64,000 nucleotides of DNA, from the NCBI GenBank assembly GCA_016719925.1, contig JADJYC010000016.1, forward strand, positions 1 through 64,000. The letters run 5' to 3'. A model generated the notes under the pieces. That model made no database searches, was not told where the DNA came from, and worked only from the letters and a program-made list of their open reading frames with translations. Positions 18,601 through 29,130 of this stretch are shown piece after piece. This DNA comes from Crocinitomicaceae bacterium (GTDB taxonomy: Bacteria > Bacteroidota > Bacteroidia > Flavobacteriales_D > Crocinitomicaceae). The stretch's first letter is position 1; the number at the start of each line of letters is the position of its first letter. Both the position numbers and the translations under genes were made by a program.

Positions 18601-21600
18601 GCGCACGTTGCGCAATTGTATCTGTGGTAATTCTTTCAAGACGGTTGATGTATCGCTTTTTATCTCTGAACGCAATTTCATCAGCCCGGTCACCGGCAAA
18701 TATCTCATCAATGAAAATTTCAATTTCAGAATCTTTCACCGGAGAACTGAAATCAACCATGGAAGAAATATAATTCGGAAACTCATTTACCACAACCCTG
18801 CTCACTCCTCTTAACCCTTCCTGAGAAAGATTAATGAGTTCAGGAATTCCACCAACAGTTTGTGCGCCGCTTGAAAGCATCCAGATTTTTGGATTTACCG
18901 AATAGGTTTCCTGATTCAGTTTTCTCATGATATTCATGAGCATAATTGAACCATTTTCTTCTGACTTTACAATTGTTTCAGCGCTCAGTTTGGAATTATC
19001 CGCCAGATCTAATCCCCAGGCAAAAATGATTCCTTCAAAATTATTTCGGGCACTGATGAAATTAATTACCGTGTCAGCATCACTCTGAGACAAAACATCT
19101 GCCTCAAAAGCTGATTCAGAAAGATGTTTGAACGCTGTACCTTTTTTACGGTAATGCAGGTTTTGTTTAATTTATTTAGATGAGAAATAATTTTTGATGA
19201 TGTTCCGCCATCATCTGTAAAAATGAGCCAGTCTGCTTTTTTATTTTTGGAATCATCTTTAATTTCTTCCGCCGCCAAAACTATTTTTTCTGTTCGAGCA
19301 AGAATTACAGTCTGACATGAAACATCATTTTTTTCGAAATCACTGAAGCAGGCTACATCTTTATAACCGTTCATCTGCAAAACAGATTTCCATTTTTCAG
19401 GCGCCATGGTAGCGTGTTCAGTTCTGATATCCAGATCTTCATATAACCACCAGCCTTCAGTCATTCCAAAAATAAAATCAAGGTAAACCGGTGAATTTGT
19501 AACTTCCAGCATCATCAAAACTCCTTCAGATGCAAGCAATTTTTTTGCGTTACCCAAAGAGACACTCAGATTTCTGGTAGCATGAATAACATCTGACGCA
19601 ATAATTAAATCAAATGAATTTGCGTCAAGTCCCTGTTCTATCGGATCCTTTTCAATATCCATTATTTTGTATTGCACAAACGGATATTTTGCAAATCGCT
19701 GCTGCGCCTTGAGCATGAACATGTGTGAAAGATCTGTAAATACATATTCTGTTCTGTCAGCTGGCAGCATTGGAAGAATTGCCTGTGTCATTCCTCCTGT
19801 ACCGGCACCAATTTCAAGTACCCGCAAAGTTTGATCTTCAGGTAATTTTGAAATTAATTCTTTGATTGCCCTTGCAGCAATATCATTGTATTTTTTAAAT
19901 GCAAATCCCTCAACATAATATCTGACAATTGCATCCCATTTATCTTCAGGGAAGATGAGTTGGATAGGATCTACTTCACCTTGCAATACTCCTTGTATTT
20001 GAGGTCCGCATCTTCCAAGCAAAGTTGATTCATGATGGAATTGCGGATATTTTTTACTCAGCTCATCCATCCACAAAACTACATCTCTGAAATCCGGAGT
20101 TTTTATAACAGTATAATTGCCATTTGAACCCTGAACAATTCCGGCGCGCTCTAATAAAACAAACATGTGATTGAACAACCTGTGATGTTCTTTGATTACA
20201 TTCATTTCATCTTTCAGAGACTCAACATTTATTTTGTCACCAACTTTAAATGCAAGCCCCATATTTTTCAACGCAGCGCATATATAACCAATAGTAAGTT
20301 TATATTGTTCTGGTTCATATTGCCCATAATATTCAGATTGTTCAGAGCGTGACGCAACATCTGCCAAAGTTTCTTTCACTTTCGCTCTGAGGCTTTCTGG
20401 AAGCAGCAGATACTCACCCGGATTTCTGTGTTTTTCCTGATCAGCACGTGCCTTCATGTTCCAGTTGTATTCATAGAACCATTTATCCTGTTCACCACCC
20501 TGTTCACCACGAGAACCTTTTTAAGTACTGTGACAGAAATCCATGGAACTCCGCTACTAACGATCCGTCCTCATTAAAAATCCATAATTCACCCAGTGCG
20601 TATTCATCCGTCCATTCTCTCAATCTTCCATGAACAAATAATTTATAGGAGTTAACGTCATTATACCATTTAATGCGGTCAATGTGACGCGGCACATACA
20701 CACCCATCTTGCGTGATTTGTCTTCACGCTCATTAAAAATTCCGAAAACTGTCTGAAAGCAGCTGTCCAAAACTCCCGGATGAATATTGAATTGAAAAAA
20801 TTCAGATTGAATACTTTCATGAACTTCAATTTCACTTAGAGATTCCCAATCACCATCACTGCACCATAATTTTTTTATTGCACGGAAAGTTGGACCTAAA
20901 TACAATCCGCTTTCAAGCAATTCATCATGCATTGGTTTTACAGGAACAGGAATTGTCAATTTCTTTTTCAGTGCTTCCAGATTAACCGGAATGGATTTAA
21001 ACTCATCACCAATGTGATTAATTTTACCGTTTGAACACATGGTCCATTGTGAATCTTTTGCCCGTGATTTTGTATAAATAAAATAATCACCGCTGTCATG
21101 TGAAATATCCATTTGAATAATTGGCGGCTCACCAGAATCAGGTAAAAAGAGTGCGCTTTCAAAATTGACATCTTCAATAAAAGAGAATTTTTCACCAAAC
21201 GAAGCTTTTGCTGCGCCAATAACCAAATCCATGTGGCCTGCACCCGGGAATACAATTGGTCCCTGCACTTTGTGATCTTCAATGTACGGGTAAGTCCGTT
21301 TATCTAAAGTAACATCCCATATAATATTGTTTTGCTCACGCGCTGAAACATTCTTGCGTGTAAGGTGCGGGTGATTGTATTCAAGTGAACCCAGGCGTTG
21401 TTTTTTTCCTTCTTCAGATTCAACCCAATAGGATTCTTTTTGCCACGGATATTTTGGAAGTTTAATCCATTTTGTTTGTTTGGGATAGGCCGCTTTCCAG
21501 TCAGGTTTAAAACCTGAAGTATATAAAGCTGCCAAGGCAGATAAGAAAACTGTTTTTTCAATTTCATTTCTTCGTAAAGATGAAAGTACAATTCCTTTTT

Positions 21601-24012
21601 TCTTATTTAAAGCAAGTAAATCATTAATTCCGATAGCATGAATCGGATGCGGGCCCAATTCAATGAATGTATCAAAACCATCTTTGATTTGTTGTTGAAT
21701 TGCGTCAGTGAAGAAAACAGGTTCGCGTACATTTCTGAACCAGTACATAGGTGTAAGCTCTTCACCGCTTACAATTTTTCCTGCAACAGTTGAATAGAAA
21801 GGAATTTTTGTAGCTGATGTTTTGAATTCACCCAAAGAAGCAAGTAATTCTTCTTTTAGAGGCTCCATGTGATGACTATGGAAAGGCACATTTACAACAA
21901 GCAGCTTATGGAAAATATCTTTTTCATTTAATTCAGCCGCAATTTCTTCTATTGCATCAATATCCCCTGAAAGAGCCACCAGTGCAGGCCCATTGACAGC
22001 ACCAACAGAAACGCGATGCTCTTTTCCTTCAACTAATTTTTTTGCATCTGCGTATGGCAATCCGACAGCAAGCATTCTTCCTTTATCAGTTGCTTTAAAC
22101 TGAACACGGCTTCTGTGGAAAATAAGTAAAACAGCCTGCTCCAGTGTGAGAGCACCGGATACATAACCAGCCGCAACTTCACCAATACTGTGACCAACTA
22201 CTGCAGAAGGATATATACCATTTGCCTTCCACATTTCATACAAAGCAATCTGAATAGCAAAAATCGCAGGCTGGCAAATATTTGTTTCACTAACTCTTGA
22301 AGTTTTTTCACTTCTTTTTAGCTCTTCCAGTAAAGACCAGTCAGCGTGTTTTGAAAGCATTTCATCCAACTTCAAAATCCAGGATTTAAAAATTGGTTCG
22401 TCTTTTAATAACTGACGACCCATTGCCCACCATTGTGGTCCTTGACCAGAAAAAACAAAAACAACTTTTTCCTTGTCTTCATTTACACGGCCTTCTTTTA
22501 TTTCATTCAGCGTTTCACCGTTAATATAATGCTGTAATTTTTCTGCAAGATCTTCTTTCGAATCAGCAACAACTGCAACACGCAAATCATGATGTGAATT
22601 GCGGAGTGTTGATGAATAGCAGATGTCAGAGAAAGTATCCGTATTATCTTCATCTCTCAGAAAAGTAATATAATTCTCAGCGATCTTTTTCAACGCATCC
22701 ACATGTCTTGCAGAAAAAGTGAAGATTTGAGTTTGATCTTTTTGTGAATTTGTTTTTTGCACTTTATCATATCCCTGTAAAACTACGTGTGCGTTTGATC
22801 CTCCAAATCCAAATGAGTTTACTCCACCAAATCTTCCGGCTTCACTTGCCGGCCATTTCATACTTTCAACCGGAACTTTTAAACGATATTTTTCAAAAGC
22901 AATATTTGGATTTCCTTTTTTGAAATGAATATTTGGCGGAACAATATTATGCTTTAATGCAAGTGCTAATTTTGAAATACCTGCGATACCCGACGCAGGT
23001 TCCAGGTGACCAATATTTGATTTTACAGATCCAATTGATCACCTACAAAAGTACCTGTACCGTGCGCTTCAACATATTGCACATCTGCAGGATTAACATT
23101 CGCATCAACATATGCAAGCCGAAGCAAATCTTCCTGAGCAAGAGGATTAGGAACGGAGATTCCTTTTGTAGCGCCATCCTGATTAACAGCGGTACCGCGA
23201 ATTACTGCATAAATATTATCTCCGTCTTTTTCAGCCTGTGCAAGCGGTTTAATTAAAATCAATCCGGCACCCTCACTTCTGATATATCCGTTACCGCGTT
23301 CATCAAATGAATAACATGTCCCATCCGGAGAAAGAAATCCGCCTTTGCTGAAACCCATTTGAGGCTCAGGTTTCAGAATTGAATTTACACCACCCGCAAA
23401 AGCCATATCAGCATCTCCTTCCCAAATTGCACGGCAAGCCATGTGAACGGCATTGAGAGAAGAAGAGCAAGCCGTATCAAGTGCAAAACTTGGTCCTTTT
23501 AAATTATAACTATATGAAATTCTGTTGGCAGTTATACAAAGTGCTGAACCAACATTGGTATGAGAACCAATATTAACACGTTCCTGCGGTGTATTTTGCA
23601 GATCTCCGTAATCATGCGCAGATATTCCGACAAAAACGGCAGTTTTAGAATCATTCAGATCATTCAAACTCAAACCGGCATCCTGCACTGCTTCATATGA
23701 AACTTCCAGCAACATTCTTTGCTGGGGATCCATCCGTGAAGCTTCCAAAGGTGAAATACCAAAAAAACCGGCATCAAATTTTTCAACATCTTTAATAAAT
23801 CCACCACGATTTACACTGATTTTTCCAGCTCTTCTCCATTCAGGAGCAAACAAGGCTTTTGAATCCCAGCGATCAGCAGGAATTGAACCAAGCGCATCTT
23901 TTTTTTCAATTAACAAATTCCAAAACTCTTCAGGTGAATTGACATCACCGGGAAACCTGCATCCTATTCCGATTATTGCAAGCGGCACACGTTTTTCATT
24001 TTTTTTTCTCAT
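15654..24012 (-). CDS. Iterative-type reducing type I polyketide synthase KS-AT-DH-MT-ER-KR-ACP-TE (several frameshifts)
   Basis: Five overlapping ORFs form one synthase of about 2,790 residues. Domains by position: KS 24012-22790 (DTACSSS, EAHGTGT, SNIGHLE: full Cys-His-His set); AT 22465-21560 (GHSIGE Ser near 22189; VPFHSHHM, closer to malonyl-type); DH 21390-20520 (HKVQGPIVFP and HPGVLDSCFQ); C-methyltransferase about 20000-19400 (LEIGAGTGG); pseudo-KR and ER 19090-17590 (HAAAGGVG); KR 17533-16935 (TYLVTGGASGFG, Tyr in QVSYVGAN); ACP 16700-16470 (GLDSL); TE 16420-15654 (HSSGAG, GSDDS, GGHLF). Single-base indels at 20518-20522, 19142-19147, about 16905-16912 and 16110-16114 break the frame, and about 20 codons are missing in the KS at about 23030. 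One fully reducing, methylating module ending in a thioesterase should make a methyl-branched saturated acid. The PPTase and acyl-CoA ligase follow closely. Confidence 0.92.
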
Positions 24013-24488
24013 ACAATACGATTAAAGAATCTGCCTGAAATTTGTCAGTTCAGATTCGGATTAACTTTTCTGTTCCGCGCAACTAAGCAGGTGAACAGAT
24101 ACCTTTGGTAAATAATAAATTAAAAAAAGTACAAGAATCCCGGTGATCCGGACGATTGAGTTTTTTCAGCAAAAAATTGCAACGAAGAAACCTTAAAAAA
24201 GAGCGATTTAGTATGATTCAGGTCATAAGCCTGAGTCGTCTCAAAGCAATAATACAAATGTAATCAAATATTTACTGGGGTTCTTCATTGAAAGAAAGTT
24301 CTGTCAGGTTGTGCTTTTTAGGTTTTTTTTTATTTATCTGCAGGAAATATTCAATTCAGATCAATGTATTAACAGTAATCGACCAGGCCAAAACTATATT
24401 TAGTGATCGATAGGAGATTAAATATTGTACATTCGCCCTGTAACTGGCAATACTTAATATTCATTTAAAAACCAGACCCTGAATTCAA
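24013..24488. other. Divergent intergenic region between the PKS and the second PlsC gene
   Basis: 476 AT-rich bp with no credible ORF. It holds one FNR/DNR-like site (24214-24225). I see no attachment site, tRNA or long repeat. Confidence 0.5.
24214..24225. promoter_or_regulatory. FNR/DNR-like palindrome between the PKS and a PlsC gene
   Basis: TGAT-TCAG-GTCA, about 200 bp before the PKS start and 265 bp before the rightward acyltransferase. The match is as good as those before the RIC and narK genes, but it is farther from the start codon, so its target is less certain. Confidence 0.4.
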
Positions 24489-25247
24489 ATGCTGATGCGA
24501 TTTTACCGGATATTTTACAAATTCATTTTATCAAGGAGATACCGTGTTACCATCAGCGGACTTGATTTATTAAAGAAACCAGGCGGAAAATTAATTCTTC
24601 CCAATCATCAATCGCATGTTGACCCGCAAATAATTGCTGTTGAATGCTACCAATATTCTGACGTTGTTCCGGTTGTCAACGAACGATTTTTCAGAATACC
24701 TGTGATTCGATTTTTTTTACGGAAATGGGGAGCTGTTGCAGTAAGTGATTTCAGAGGCGGTAATCGTGATCCTCATGTATTGAAAAACATTTTTTCAAAA
24801 GTGATAATTGCTCTTGAAGAAAAAAAAACGGTGATTATTTATCCTGCCGGACAACTGCAGGAAACCGGTTTGGAAAAAATCCAAAATAAACAAAGTGCAT
24901 ATGCAATCGCCAAAGAATTGCCGGATGATACTGCAGTACTTGGACTCCGAGTGAGGGGATTATGGGGCTCATCATTCTCATGGGCATGGAATGGAAAACG
25001 ACCTAAATTTTTATTTCTTTACCTGAAAGGCATATTCTATTTTTTTGCCAACTTGATTTTTCTTTGCCCAAAACGAAACGTCCATTTAGAGTTTGTTGAT
25101 CTGACTGAACAAATAAAAAAAGAGGCGCAATCAGACAGACGTACTTTCAATTTGTATCTGGAAAAATTTTATAATTACGACGGTGAACAAAAACCACTTT
25201 TCATCAGGCACTTTTTTTTCTTACCGCTGCTGAGAAAAAATAAATGA
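24489..25247 (+). CDS. Second PlsC-type acyltransferase
   Basis: A 252-residue 1-acylglycerol-3-phosphate-acyltransferase-like protein. NHQSHVD gives the catalytic HX4D (His40/Asp45). In the acceptor-binding block the usual FPEG is YPAGQ (about residue 119), so the family's Glu is missing at that place; an altered acceptor is possible. It has hydrophobic segments near residues 180-200 and 240-250. It stands divergent from the PKS, alone in its unit. Together with the first PlsC, it frames the PKS operon, which suggests that the polyketide product becomes part of a lipid. Confidence 0.8.
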   Translation: MLMRFYRIFYKFILSRRYRVTISGLDLLKKPGGKLILPNHQSHVDPQIIAVECYQYSDVVPVVNERFFRIPVIRFFLRKWGAVAVSDFRGGNRDPHVLKNIFSKVIIALEEKKTVIIYPAGQLQETGLEKIQNKQSAYAIAKELPDDTAVLGLRVRGLWGSSFSWAWNGKRPKFLFLYLKGIFYFFANLIFLCPKRNVHLEFVDLTEQIKKEAQSDRRTFNLYLEKFYNYDGEQKPLFIRHFFFLPLLRKNK

Positions 25248-25256
25248 CTGAAAAAA

Positions 25257-25286
25257 GAAGAGGAGTGCTTTAAAGCACCCCTCTTC
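25257..25286 (-). terminator. Terminator of the narK operon
   Basis: Stem GAAGAGGAGTGC / GCACCCCTCTTC with a TTTAAA loop and one mismatch, followed on the minus strand by TTTTTTC. It lies between convergent stop codons (25247 and 25328). Confidence 0.75.
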
Positions 25287-25327
25287 ACTACCAAGTTATA
25301 AAACTACTCTCTTATTTATATGAAACA

Positions 25328-26671
25328 CTAACTTGGTCTTTCACATCCTTTTCTGTTGTAAAACCACCAGTTGATAATTGTTGCAATCACAAAGAAAGCC
25401 GCAATACCATAGAAAAATCCATTTGCATTTCCTGTTGCAGTCATCACTTTACTTACCAGAACCGAGAAAATGAACGGCCCAAATGCCGCAACTGCGGCTG
25501 TCCATCCAATGACTCCTGCTGCTTGTCTTGGATTATGTCCGAAAATGATAGGATATTGTCTGAATGTTGCTGCATTACCCATTCCGGTAATGAAGAACAA
25601 GAATAACATCAGATAGAGGAACGTATCAAAATCTGCAACTGAAGTTGGAGTTAACGAACCTGTCTGAACCAATGCTATACAGCCACCAATTAACCCTATT
25701 CCGGTGAGCGTTGTTAACATAGCCCCGCCTACTTTATCTGCAACAAAACCGAATAAAACACGACTACTGGCCCCGATAAGAGGTCCTAAAAAGGCATACT
25801 TCAAAGGGTCAGGCGCTCCCTCAAAATCACCATAAATCATCTTAATCAAAAGCGGGAAAATTGCCGCAAGTCCTGAAAAACCACCAAACGTCATTACGTA
25901 TGTAATCGTGCAAAACCAGGTGTGTTTATCTTTGAAAATATCCATTTGTTCTTTGATGGACGTTTTCATGGGAATACTTTTAATCATAAACCAAGCGGCG
26001 ATAGCCAGTATAATCAGCAAAGGGGCATACCAGAAAGCGGCGCTCTGAAGGTATATCTCCTGAGTACCAAGTACCTCTTTGGTTTTCGGATCTGTTTTTG
26101 TAAAAACTTCTGCTGCACCATATGTTGCAATTCCCAGCATGGCAGGTGTCATAAACTGCGCTACACTAACACCAAAGTTTCCAATTCCTGCCTGAATCCC
26201 CAGAGCGGTTCCCTGCAATCTTTTTGGAAAATAAAGACTTGTACTGGGCATGAAGGAAGAGAAATCACCACCACCAAATCCGGCGGTAAATGCAAGCACC
26301 ATAAATACCCAGAAAGGTGTTGTTGTATTCATCACGGCCAGACCAAGTCCGATCACAGGAATTAATTTAATAATTGTTGCAATGGTTATCACATGTCTGG
26401 AACCATAAATTGGCAAAATAAATGTGTGAACAATTCTGAGTAATCCTGCCGCAAGTCCAGGCATAGCTGTCAACCAGAATAGCTGATCTTTATCAAACTT
26501 AAATCCAATTCCGGGCAGCTTAACTGCAATGGCGCTCACCATAAACCAAGTTGCAAAAGAAAGGATAAGCGCAAACGTTGTTACGGTCAAAGTTCGCCAT
26601 GCGCGTTGGCTTCCTCCGTTTTTCCAAAAGACTTCGTCTTCGGGTGTCCATTTTTCTAACCAAGTTCCCAT
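25328..26671 (-). CDS. narK: NarK-type nitrate/nitrite transporter (MFS)
   Basis: A 447-residue major facilitator protein with about 12 membrane helices. The nitrate/nitrite porter signatures are visible: GFGGGDFSSFMPSTSLYFPK with the following GTALGIQAGIGNFG (about 132-165), and the second-half Gly-rich FFITGMGNAATFRQYP. It exchanges or imports nitrate and nitrite at the inner membrane. It is 28 bp downstream of the second transporter gene, so both are co-transcribed from the promoter near 28500, which carries an FNR/DNR-like site. With MoaA and the reductase genes nearby it points to nitrate respiration; the nitrate reductase itself is outside the window. Confidence 0.92.
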   Translation of the reverse strand: MGTWLEKWTPEDEVFWKNGGSQRAWRTLTVTTFALILSFATWFMVSAIAVKLPGIGFKFDKDQLFWLTAMPGLAAGLLRIVHTFILPIYGSRHVITIATIIKLIPVIGLGLAVMNTTTPFWVFMVLAFTAGFGGGDFSSFMPSTSLYFPKRLQGTALGIQAGIGNFGVSVAQFMTPAMLGIATYGAAEVFTKTDPKTKEVLGTQEIYLQSAAFWYAPLLIILAIAAWFMIKSIPMKTSIKEQMDIFKDKHTWFCTITYVMTFGGFSGLAAIFPLLIKMIYGDFEGAPDPLKYAFLGPLIGASSRVLFGFVADKVGGAMLTTLTGIGLIGGCIALVQTGSLTPTSVADFDTFLYLMLFLFFITGMGNAATFRQYPIIFGHNPRQAAGVIGWTAAVAAFGPFIFSVLVSKVMTATGNANGFFYGIAAFFVIATIINWWFYNRKGCERPS

Positions 26672-26699
26672 GTGTTTGTTTTTTTAGTAAATATTTAAT

Positions 26700-28425
26700 C
26701 TATCTGACAATCCGAAGAATCGGGCAAGGTGATTCTTTGAAAATATTATGCGTTCTGCTTCCCATCAGTAATTTCCCAACCGGGGAACTTACATGACTGG
26801 CCAAAATTATTAATTCAGCCGCTCTTTCTTTTGCAAGAGTAACAATTTCATGCGCAACATCTCCCTGACCAAAAACTACTTCCAGATTTGTTGCACCCAT
26901 ATCCTTCAGTTTTTTAGCCTCGCTGATAAGCATTTCCTTTCCGGTTGCAATCCAGTTTTGGCGCACAGTTTCCCACTCAGGAGAATCAGTTGCAAGTACA
27001 CCCGTTGTATGGAATTTTTCATCCACGTAAAGAAGAATTATTTTTGAACCAGTAGTTTTTGAAAGATAAGCTGCCTGTTCTCTTGCTTTTTCTCCCAGTT
27101 CAGAATTTCCAACAGGATAAATAATTGTTCGATAAGCATATTTCTCACCGTGAATTTCTCTTTCATGTGTTTTCACCAGATCAGGCACATGCGTGTGAAT
27201 TTCAAATTCAACATCCTGAATTTTAATTTTTGCACGGCCACCTTTTTCAACCCAAACTTTTGTCCATTTTCTTTGCGCAATTCTTAGCACAATAAAAGCG
27301 ATAACGGCCAGAATTGCGAATGACATAAAACCCCAGAAAAAGCTTCCTGTTTTACCTTGAGAAATTCCCATTGCGTTTGGCAGAAATGATCCTCCCAATG
27401 CACCAATCTCACCTATCATACTTCCGGCAACGGCAGTTGTGAGCGGCCATCTTAACGGCACAAGTTGGAAGAGGGCGCCGTTACCTGCACCCAGTGCAGC
27501 AAAACAAATCATAAAAATTATTGTGGTTCCAACAATACCGATATTAAATCCGGCAGCAATCATACATATAATGATGACACCAAAAATAGCAGAGAGTGCA
27601 TTGATGCCACCCCATTTATCTGCTGCCCATCCTCCCACTACACGAACTGCACTTCCCATCAAGCAGCAAGCATGGTAAGCTGACCGGCTTCTATTTTGAG
27701 ACTCCGAAATTGTCATAATAATAGGTAGGTAAAAAACTGGATAAACCGATGAAACCACCAAATGTGATGATGTAGATTAAATTGAAAACCCATCCGTCTT
27801 TTTGAAAAAGACAAGCAAGGTGTTCTTTCAACGATTGGTGTTCACGATCTGGTGGTTCTTTAGCAAAAATGATCATGACCAAAATTGGTAACAACATAAA
27901 AAGAGCTCCTATTCCATAAACAAACTGCCATCCATATGCTTCAGCAAGAGGAGGTGCAAAAAGCATCGCCAGTACAGTCCCGCTGTTACCGGCTCCGGCA
28001 ATACCCATTGCCAGACCTTTATATTTTGGAGGAAACCAACCTGAACCTAAAGAAAGTGCAACTCCAAAACTTGCTCCTGCAATTCCTAAAAAAACACCCA
28101 TGGCAAGCACATTACCATAAGTTGGCACCATAAAAAATCCAAAAATGAGTGAGAAGAAAATCAATCCCATTTCAGTAAGTGCAGCATTTTTTCTGCCTAT
28201 ATATTGAGCAAGAACTCCCAATGGAAAACGCATGATAGCCCCGGCGAGAATAGGTACTGAAACCATGAATCCTTTTTCTGCCGGTGAAAGATTAAAAGTC
28301 TCACTGATAAAAGGTGCCATTGCGCCGTTCAGCACCCAAATAGCAAAACAAAAATCAAAATAAAGAAATGAAGCAAATAATGTTGGTGGGTGACCCGCCT
28401 TGAGAAATGTTTTAAAGCTTGCCAT
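26700..28425 (-). CDS. NarK-type transporter fused to a C-terminal UspA domain (frameshifted)
   Basis: Two ORFs form one protein of about 575 residues. Residues 1-430 are a 12-helix NarK/NasA-type nitrate transporter (FGVALSLGSGWFPPKYKGLA, AGAGNSGTV, LGAGNGALFQLVPLRW). The last 150 residues are a universal stress protein domain (YRTIIYPVGNSELG, ASHVSSPVGKLLMGSRTHNI, SPCPILRIV) with the USP nucleotide-binding pattern near GKLLMGS. The frame breaks twice; adding one A to the AAAA at 27694-27697 and one T (plus-strand A) near 27661 restores SKIEAGQLTMLAALMGSAVR. The USP domain would lie in the cytoplasm and could gate transport by ATP/AMP state or oxygen; that is inference. First gene of the two-transporter operon. 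Confidence 0.88.
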
Positions 28426-28905
28426 AAAAGTTAGTATTAATTCGACCTGAGTTAATTTGTTTGGAACAAATGTCGATACAGGATCATCTACTTTAAATGA
28501 TATAGATCATCTTTCAACATTTGATTTCTCAGTCTTTGCATTTATTTTTCAGGCAATTATGACCGGCATCATAAATTCACATATCGGTGGCCATAAAAAC
28601 CGAATTACTTCCACACGCACTCCTTATCTGTCGGAACAAAATATCAAAAAAAATGACCACTTAAAATAATCATGCCAATTCCCGCTTTTTGAACTGATCA
28701 CATTTATTTCATAATTATTGAATTATCCGAATTAAAATGATCTGAAACATGCCGGATGCTGTTGTAAAAAACTAATACCTGTCTGTTACAGCAAGCCCAA
28801 TATATTCCCTTATTTTATGATATTTCTCAGTTTCAGATCATTCTCTCCAAAGTCACTGATTTCGATTAAAAAAATGCACATTCGCAAAAAGTTATTCCGC
28901 ATAGT
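28426..28905. other. Intergenic region upstream of the narK operon
   Basis: 480 bp. The FNR/DNR-like site (28498-28509) is the only recognisable element. A 70-codon open stretch at 28457-28669 on the plus strand lacks any protein-like pattern and overlaps the promoter, so I do not call it. Nothing else is seen. Confidence 0.5.
28498..28509. promoter_or_regulatory. FNR/DNR-like palindrome before the narK operon
   Basis: Exact TGAT-ATAG-ATCA within the larger inverted repeat AATGAT...ATCATC, 73 bp upstream of the first transporter gene. Anaerobic control of narK is well established in other bacteria, which supports the reading of this motif across the region. Confidence 0.6.
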
Positions 28906-29130
28906 ATGTTGCGCAGATTGTTTCTTTATTCGTTTTTTATTCTGACATGTGACTATTTATTCTGCATGCCTGGTCCGGGTGGCGGACCTCCCGGTGGCGG
29001 GGGACCTCCCGGTGGTGGCGGACCACCCTGCTGGGCTCCGCCTTGTGTGCCTATTGATGGTGGTATTGTATTTCTGCTTATCGCAGGCGCTTTGCTTGGG
29101 GCTTTTGCCTTGTTCAGGAAGAGGATGTAA
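28906..29130 (+). CDS. Small Gly/Pro-rich protein with a PID-CTERM-like C-terminal anchor
   Basis: A 74-residue protein: an N-terminal hydrophobic signal (MLRRLFLYSFFILTCDYLFC), a Gly/Pro-rich low-complexity middle with repeated PPGGGG units, then CVPIDGG followed by a 17-residue hydrophobic helix and FRKRM. Motif-helix-basic tail is the layout of sorting signals, and the PID-GG start agrees with the PID-CTERM signal annotated in Bacteroidota as I recall it. It is probably exported and then processed or anchored by a dedicated protease; none is in this window. The middle is unusually GC-rich against its surroundings because of the Gly/Pro codons. Confidence 0.65.
   Translation: MLRRLFLYSFFILTCDYLFCMPGPGGGPPGGGGPPGGGGPPCWAPPCVPIDGGIVFLLIAGALLGAFALFRKRM

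Noticed and set aside
15654..24012. PUFA (Pfa-type) synthase
   Set aside because: There is a single ACP, no Pfa-type tandem ACPs or KS-CLF pair, and a methyltransferase and thioesterase are present.
28457..28669. 70-aa plus-strand ORF in the narK promoter region
   Set aside because: No protein-like composition or motif, and it covers the regulatory palindrome.
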